Below are positions 34,101 to 38,091 of a stretch of DNA of 38,091 nucleotides, in pieces. The notes under the pieces were generated by a model that saw only the letters and a program-made list of their open reading frames with translations, made no database searches and had not been told where the DNA came from. Position numbers and translations under genes: made by a program. Numbering within the stretch: position 1 is the stretch's first letter; each line of letters starts with the position of its first letter. The stretch is from SAR202 cluster bacterium (GTDB taxonomy: Bacteria > Chloroflexota > Dehalococcoidia > SAR202 > GCA-002694895). The DNA lies in the NCBI GenBank assembly GCA_009391605.1, contig VFGQ01000110.1:1-38091 (forward strand), in the 5' to 3' direction.

Positions 34101-34421
34101 TTTAATATTTTAGCTACCGAAGGAACATCAACAGTTATTAAAGAATTAGGCTTTGAAGTGAGCTCTGTTCCTAAGGTTTTTACAGGACTTCATCCAAATG
34201 TAGTGGATGTTATCAATCATGGCTTGGTAGATGCTGTGATCAACACTGTAACAGGTGAAAGTAAGGTTGTAAAAGATGGGTTTGATATAAGAAGAGCTGC
34301 AACTGAAAAAAATATACCTTGTTTTACTTCTCTTGATGGCGCTCAAGCATCTCTTGAAAGTGTAAATAAAAAAGATTTTCAGTATAATATAAGTCCTTTA
34401 AAAGATTATTTTGAGGAATAA
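31191..34421 (+). CDS. carB: Carbamoyl-phosphate synthase large subunit
   Basis: A protein of 1076 aa, essentially the length of E. coli CarB. Two homologous ATP-grasp halves are present: the first starts with [22 protein letters not shown] (residues 2-23) and [14 protein letters not shown] near 160-173; the second with [18 protein letters not shown] near 558-575 and [14 protein letters not shown] near 706-719. The C-terminal MGS-like domain is near 940-1060 and probably binds effectors such as UMP or ornithine in this family. It makes carbamoyl phosphate from bicarbonate, ammonia and two ATP. The TTG start overlaps the carA stop and follows AAAGGA. It lies 2 nt before the ATC-hydrolase-like gene. 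Confidence 0.95.
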   Translation: MKVLILGSGPIVIGQAAEFDYAGTQACRSLREEGVTTILLNSNPATIMTDMDVADVVYIEPMTVESIEKIIQIQKPDAILPTLGGQTGLNLAMDLHHAGIFEKYDIKLLGSPIETIEKSEDREGFKKLMKEIGEPVPESAVANSVQESKGIAISIGLPVVVRPAFTLGGTGGGMAHTLEELEKIAESGIKYSPINQILIEKSLIGWKELEFEVMRDSKDNCITVCNMENIDPMGVHTGDSIVVAPSQTLTDKEYQLLRTSSLKIIRYLGVEGGCNVQFALKPNDKKEANVVDDYYVIEVNPRVSRSSALASKATGYPIARVAAKIAIGKTLDQIENAITGKTKAVFEPALDYCVVKIPRWPFDKFLYGDRTLGTQMKATGEVMAIDRTFESAFLKAVRGLEITAKSILWKNPKWSISDLDKKDFYEPNDERLWALFFALRNGKSIESINKLTGIDFWFLNAFSNIVQNENLIKNSSDFEDKIYDLKRSGFSDKVIAELSGNNENYIRDLRKSKNILPVYKMVDTCAAEFEALTPYFYSTYETENEAIALKGDKASVFGSGPIRIGQGIEFDYCSVHAAWALNDINYKSIMINSNPETVSTDFDTSNRLYFEPLDFESVANIIDNENNDGEIHTIVQFGGQTAINLSSQIDDNNYKILGSPVDAINTASDRGLFEQFLNNINIPNPPGSTASNISEAITIAKKLGYPVLVRPSFVLGGRAMDIAYKEDELESLLDDAFSAGEGRPVLIDKYILGKEIEVDAVCDGDTVFIPGIMEHIERAGVHSGDSMAVFPPISLSKEQIELIVEYTTKIALNLGARGLLNIQYVLNQNPSSSMSEVLVLEVNPRASRTVPFISKVTNVPLVNLAVKVMAGKKLKELGYKNGLGNHEDLFAVKAPVFSMSKLIGVDTTLGPEMKSTGEVMGIDTDFNSALYKALISSGMAMPKEGTVLISVADRDKDDVINIVKELNKKGFNILATEGTSTVIKELGFEVSSVPKVFTGLHPNVVDVINHGLVDAVINTVTGESKVVKDGFDIRRAATEKNIPCFTSLDGAQASLESVNKKDFQYNISPLKDYFEE

Positions 34422-34423
34422 AA

Positions 34424-34909
34424 ATGGACAATATTTCTGATAATCAGATAAATCAAAAAATAGGGATTTTGTTAAGAAGAGAAATTGAAGCTCGATTGAT
34501 TACTCAATTTAAAAAATATTTAAGCGCAGAATTCGGTGAAAAAAAATCCAAACATATAATTAGAGAAGTAATAAAAGGAGTGGCAATAGAACAAGGACGT
34601 GACTTGTCAAAATTAAATGGTAATTCTTTAAATGCGTTTATAGAAAGACAGGAACCTTGGACCAGAGACGGCTCTTTAGAGACAGATATAATAAAAAAAG
34701 ATAATAAGAGTTATCATTACAATGTTACAAGATGTAAATATGCTGAAATGTATAAAGAAATGGGGATACAGGATTTAGGTTTTGATCTTTCATGTAATAG
34801 AGATTTTACATTAGTAGAAGGGTTCAATAAAAATATTAAGTTAAAAAGAACAAAAACATTGATGCAAGGTGATGATTTTTGTGATTTTAGATATGATGTT
34901 AATGATTAA
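34424..34909 (+). CDS. L-2-amino-thiazoline-4-carboxylic acid (ATC) hydrolase family protein
   Basis: A protein of 161 aa. The C-terminal half shows the family pattern: YHYNVTRCKYAEMYKEMG (residues ~96-113), LSCNRDFTLVEGFN (~122-135) and RTKTLMQGDDFCDFRY (~143-158), with conserved Cys at ~103, 124 and 154. The named enzyme opens the thiazoline ring of ATC to S-carbamoyl-L-cysteine in a cysteine-forming pathway; many members have other or unknown roles. It starts 2 nt after carB, a strong sign of co-transcription with the pyrimidine operon, and no other ATC pathway enzyme is in view. A role in carbamoyl- or ring-opening chemistry near pyrimidines is tempting but unproven. Confidence 0.8.
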   Translation: MDNISDNQINQKIGILLRREIEARLITQFKKYLSAEFGEKKSKHIIREVIKGVAIEQGRDLSKLNGNSLNAFIERQEPWTRDGSLETDIIKKDNKSYHYNVTRCKYAEMYKEMGIQDLGFDLSCNRDFTLVEGFNKNIKLKRTKTLMQGDDFCDFRYDVND

Positions 34910-34923
34910 TTCTTTGAAAATTT

Positions 34924-37509
34924 ATGATTCCATCTAAATTAAAGTTAAAAAACTTTATGTGCTATAGAGGCACAACTGAAACCTTAGATTTTGATCAATT
35001 TGATGTAGCATGTATTACCGGTGATAATGGAAATGGGAAATCAGCTTTACTTGAAGCTATCACATGGGTCATTTGGGGGAAAACAAAAGTTTTACTTTCA
35101 AAAGATCTTATTACAAAAGGTGAAAATGATATGGTGGTTGATTTTGAGTTTTTTATTGATTATATTTCTGATGATTCTGAGTTAAATAATAAATATAGAA
35201 TATTAAGATCTATACGTGCAAAATCAGGTGGATCTATTTTAGATTTACAACAGTATGATGGTAGTAATTATGTGTCTATAAGCAGCGATACTATTCCCGA
35301 AACACAGAAGCAGATTATAAATTTAGTTAATATGGATTACGAAACATTTGTTAACACTTCATATTTGATGCAAGGGAATGCAGACAGATTTACTACCTCA
35401 AAACCGGATGAGAGGAAAGATATTTTGTCAGCTATTTTGAATTTGAATTATTATCAAAATTTAGCAGACTATACTAGGAATATTTTGCGTAATACAGATG
35501 CTTCAATAAATGCGAATAATATTCTAGTTAAAAGAACACGATCAGAGATATTTGATTTAGATCCAAATAATAATGGAACTAATTTTATTGAAAAAGAAAT
35601 TGTAATTTTAAATCAGAAGATAGAAAGTTTGAATAATCAAAAACTTCAATTCCAACAAAACCTTCAACTTCATAATAAATATATGAATGATATCTCAGAT
35701 CTTCAATCTAACAAACAATTACTTTCAGGTTCTTATGAAAATAAGATCAATATGATAAATAATTTAAATATACTTTTAGTGAAAGATAATGATTTATTAA
35801 CTCATTCTGATAGTATCAAGAATAAACATAATGAAGCGATTGGAAAACAAAAAGAATTAGATGATTTATATATTGCTTCTCGCAAATACCAAGATATTAA
35901 TGACCAATTAAATATTTTGCAAAATGAAATGGATTTCAGAACAAATGAACTGGATATAGAATTAAGAAATTTAAATAATAATGTAGATATTTTAAATAAT
36001 AAAATTAATCATACTGATTTATTACTGAAAGATAAGAAGAAAAGTTTGACTAATAATAAAGTTGATTTAGATCAATTAAATAAATTAAATCAAAATTATT
36101 TTGATTTATCTGATAAATTTAGTTCTGAAATCATACAATTTAAAAATAAATTAGTGACTTTACAAACTTCGAACAAAGACCATGAAAATAAATTGATGTT
36201 ATTACAAGAGGAGCATAAAACTTGCCCATTATGTAAATCAGGTTTGGATGATGAATCAAGACAATCTATTGTTTTGGATTTAACTAACAATATTCAATCA
36301 AATAATAAAGATATAAGTGGAATTAAAATTAAATTAGATGAATCGGAAGAAAATTTTTCTAATATTCAACATAAATACAAAAACACTAATCAAAAATTAG
36401 TTAATTTAAATAGTTCTATAAATTTATTAAATAACGATTGTATTAGAATTGAAAAAGAAATAGATGCAGATAAAAAACAGATTGTAATTTATAAAAATTT
36501 GATGAATGATTCAAAGAATTTATATGAAAATGATTCAAGGATTAAAATCAATAAAAATAAAATTTTAGAGTTAAATTTACTTTTAGAAGATTTGAAATTT
36601 AATCAAGATAGATTTAATGTGTTAATAAATGAAGTTCCTGATTTTAAATCAGAATCTGAAAAAAATCTTTTACTTTTGACCCAAGCTGAACAGAGAATAA
36701 GGGAAAATCAAGTTACAGTAAATACTCTAGAAAATGATTCAGTAATAATAAAAAACCAAATAGAAGCATTGGAAAAAAATATAACAACCATAAACCATGA
36801 CATTAATTCATTGAATATCAAACCTGACTTGGCGGAAAATATCGATTTATCTTTAGATGATTTGAAAAAATCATTGATGATAAAACAAAATAGCTTTGAA
36901 TTTTTAATTTCAAAAGAAAAATATTTAGATGAAACATTAAGCAATAATAAGGATTTGTATCTTAAGTCTGAAGATTTAAAATTTCTTGAATTAAGTTTTA
37001 GTCGAAATGGTATTCAGGCTTTAATTATAGAAAATGTTTTACCTAGCTTAGAATTGGAAGCTAATAAATTATTGTCTTATTTAACTGAAAATCAATTGTC
37101 AATTAATTTGCAAATTAGAAAAGGCAGAAGATTAAAAAATACTGAGGATTATTCTCAAGAAATAGACATTATTATTGGAGATGAAAATGGCGCTGTACGA
37201 GAATATGAAACATACAGTGGAGGAGAATCATTTAGAATAGATTTTGCGATTAGAATTGCTTTATCTAGGTTGGTTTCATTAAGATCAGGCGTTCGATCTC
37301 CAATATTATTTATTGATGAGGGTTTTGGCTCGCAAGACCAAATTGGACAAGATAGACTAAGAGAAGCTATACAGGAAGTTAGTAATTCAGAAAATTATAA
37401 ATTTAAAAAAATTATTGTTATTACTCACCTTGAGTCATTAAAAGAATCATTTGGAGTGGCATTGGAAGTTAGCAAAAATGAGAGTAGTTCTTATTTTTCA
37501 TTAAATTAA
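34924..37509 (+). CDS. sbcC: SbcC/Rad50-like AAA family ATPase
   Basis: A protein of 861 aa with Rad50-SbcC architecture. The N-terminal Walker A is GDNGNGKS with K39, and the Q-loop region LMQGNADRF lies near 148-156. Long coiled coils of low-complexity, Asn/Leu/Lys-rich sequence span ~170-740, broken by the zinc hook CPLCKSG at C434 and C437. The ABC signature YSGGES centres on S765 and the Walker B IDEGFG lies near 797-802. It should dimerise through the hook and, with a Mre11/SbcD nuclease, process DNA ends and hairpins. No SbcD gene is next to it in this window, unlike the common arrangement. At 861 aa it is shorter than E. coli SbcC (1048 aa). No strong Shine-Dalgarno precedes the ATG. 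Confidence 0.9.
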   Translation: MIPSKLKLKNFMCYRGTTETLDFDQFDVACITGDNGNGKSALLEAITWVIWGKTKVLLSKDLITKGENDMVVDFEFFIDYISDDSELNNKYRILRSIRAKSGGSILDLQQYDGSNYVSISSDTIPETQKQIINLVNMDYETFVNTSYLMQGNADRFTTSKPDERKDILSAILNLNYYQNLADYTRNILRNTDASINANNILVKRTRSEIFDLDPNNNGTNFIEKEIVILNQKIESLNNQKLQFQQNLQLHNKYMNDISDLQSNKQLLSGSYENKINMINNLNILLVKDNDLLTHSDSIKNKHNEAIGKQKELDDLYIASRKYQDINDQLNILQNEMDFRTNELDIELRNLNNNVDILNNKINHTDLLLKDKKKSLTNNKVDLDQLNKLNQNYFDLSDKFSSEIIQFKNKLVTLQTSNKDHENKLMLLQEEHKTCPLCKSGLDDESRQSIVLDLTNNIQSNNKDISGIKIKLDESEENFSNIQHKYKNTNQKLVNLNSSINLLNNDCIRIEKEIDADKKQIVIYKNLMNDSKNLYENDSRIKINKNKILELNLLLEDLKFNQDRFNVLINEVPDFKSESEKNLLLLTQAEQRIRENQVTVNTLENDSVIIKNQIEALEKNITTINHDINSLNIKPDLAENIDLSLDDLKKSLMIKQNSFEFLISKEKYLDETLSNNKDLYLKSEDLKFLELSFSRNGIQALIIENVLPSLELEANKLLSYLTENQLSINLQIRKGRRLKNTEDYSQEIDIIIGDENGAVREYETYSGGESFRIDFAIRIALSRLVSLRSGVRSPILFIDEGFGSQDQIGQDRLREAIQEVSNSENYKFKKIIVITHLESLKESFGVALEVSKNESSSYFSLN

Positions 37510-37569
37510 TTTATAATTGTATTTCTTTTAAAGCTTCATGAGTATTTTTATATATTTTGGAATAATTAG

Positions 37570-38091
37570 TCATCTGTTTATATTTAGAATAGATAAAAAT
37601 GCTTCTTGTGGAATTTCAACTTTACCTAATTTTTTCAATCTTTTTTTACCTTCAGCTTGTTTTTCTAAAAGTTTTTTCTTTCTTGTAATATCTCCGCCAT
37701 AACATTTTGCAGTTACGTTTTTTCTAAGTGCTTTTACAGTTTCCCTGGCAATGATTTTACTACCTATTGCAGCTTGAATTGGAACTTCGAATAATTGTCG
37801 GGGGATTAATTCTTTTAATTTTGAGACTAATTCTTTACCATAGTAATATGATTTTTCTTTTGAAATGAAAGTACTTAATGAATCGATTTTCTCTTGATTT
37901 ATTAAAATATCAACTTTAGCTAGGTTTGTTTGTTTAAATCCAATTATTTCATAATCCATAGACCCATAACCTTGTGTAACAGATTTTAAATGATCATAAA
38001 ATCCTATTAGAATTTCTCCTAAAGGCATTTCAAATGTAATTAATATTCTATTAAGTGCTGATGAATTTCCAGAAGTATTTAAATATTCAAT
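37570..38091 (-). CDS. lepA: Elongation factor 4 (LepA), C-terminal part; 5' end outside window
   Basis: The frame is open to the window edge; the ATG at 38026-38028 is internal, since 21 upstream codons (IEYLNTSG...ITFE) continue the EF-G domain V-like fold. The visible 173 residues include [26 protein letters not shown] and the LepA-specific C-terminal domain: [47 protein letters not shown] and VEIPQEAF. LepA is a ribosomal GTPase that can back-translocate or assist initiation and ribosome maturation. It converges on the sbcC-like gene with a 60-nt gap in which I see no strong terminator. The segment between EYL and PLGEI is somewhat shorter than in common LepA sequences. Confidence 0.92.
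   Translation of the reverse strand: MEYLNTSGNSSALNRILITFEMPLGEILIGFYDHLKSVTQGYGSMDYEIIGFKQTNLAKVDILINQEKIDSLSTFISKEKSYYYGKELVSKLKELIPRQLFEVPIQAAIGSKIIARETVKALRKNVTAKCYGGDITRKKKLLEKQAEGKKRLKKLGKVEIPQEAFLSILNINR

Noticed and set aside
37510..37569. Terminator between the sbcC-like gene and lepA
   Set aside because: Only a weak A/T stem is possible; there is no convincing hairpin with a T-run.

Overview
This is a gene-dense, very AT-rich bacterial window (GC roughly 30% by eye, not computed). It holds about 35 protein genes, one tRNA, a riboswitch with its terminator, and almost no long intergenic space. Genes overlap by 4 nt at many junctions, and TTG/GTG starts are common. There are no insertion sequences, phage genes, CRISPR arrays or other transfer signs. 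The gene content is that of a free-living heterotroph with a streamlined genome: a F420/FMN PPOX-fold protein, RraA/HMG-aldolase family, CRTAC1-type FG-GAP/ASPIC protein, many catabolic oxidoreductases, and full pyrimidine and methionine modules. I suspect a marine low-GC Chloroflexota (Dehalococcoidia/SAR202-like), but this is inference from content and style, not proof.

Layout. (1) 1-2927, plus strand: the 3' part of a CRTAC1 protein, a threonine-dehydratase-like PLP enzyme, and a CurA-type NADP reductase. (2) 2937-5471, minus strand: a catabolic operon (hydroxyacid dehydrogenase, SDR, 2-keto-4-pentenoate hydratase family) facing (3) 5578-8029, plus strand: a membrane-anchored unknown, a Bcp-type peroxiredoxin, an RraA-family protein and a nucleoside deoxyribosyltransferase. 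A perfect 9-bp inverted repeat lies in the shared divergent promoter region. (4) 8030-12477: a SAM-I/IV riboswitch and intrinsic terminator control metZ and a single-ORF MetX-MetW fusion, followed by an amidohydrolase. (5) 12546-16987, minus strand: tRNA-Lys(CTT), serine hydrolase, TauE/SafE permease, alanine racemase and a sarcosine-oxidase-like flavoenzyme, tightly packed. (6) 17064-24372, plus strand: rsmA, ispE, a small membrane protein, a PHP protein, an exonuclease-DinG helicase, an OGG1-type glycosylase and a class IV aminotransferase. (7) 24364-27069, minus strand: alanine dehydrogenase, PPOX protein, SelA-like PLP enzyme. (8) 27127-34909, plus strand: the pyrimidine operon pyrR-pyrB-pyrC-carA-carB plus an ATC-hydrolase-family gene, then an SbcC/Rad50-like ATPase to 37509. 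(9) The end of lepA on the minus strand runs off the window.

The most interesting signals are regulatory. Upstream of pyrR lies a good promoter, then a perfect 6-bp hairpin whose six-base loop is CAGAGA. That loop fits the CNGNGA loop of PyrR-binding RNA, and the hairpin abuts a strong Shine-Dalgarno. The Shine-Dalgarno serves not pyrR but a 17-codon ORF that stops 2 nt before the pyrR start, which itself lacks a ribosome binding site. This suggests PyrR-mediated translational repression through a coupled leader peptide. The metZ leader shows every core helix and the pseudoknot of a SAM-I/IV riboswitch. The MetX-MetW fusion is the clearest unusual protein architecture.
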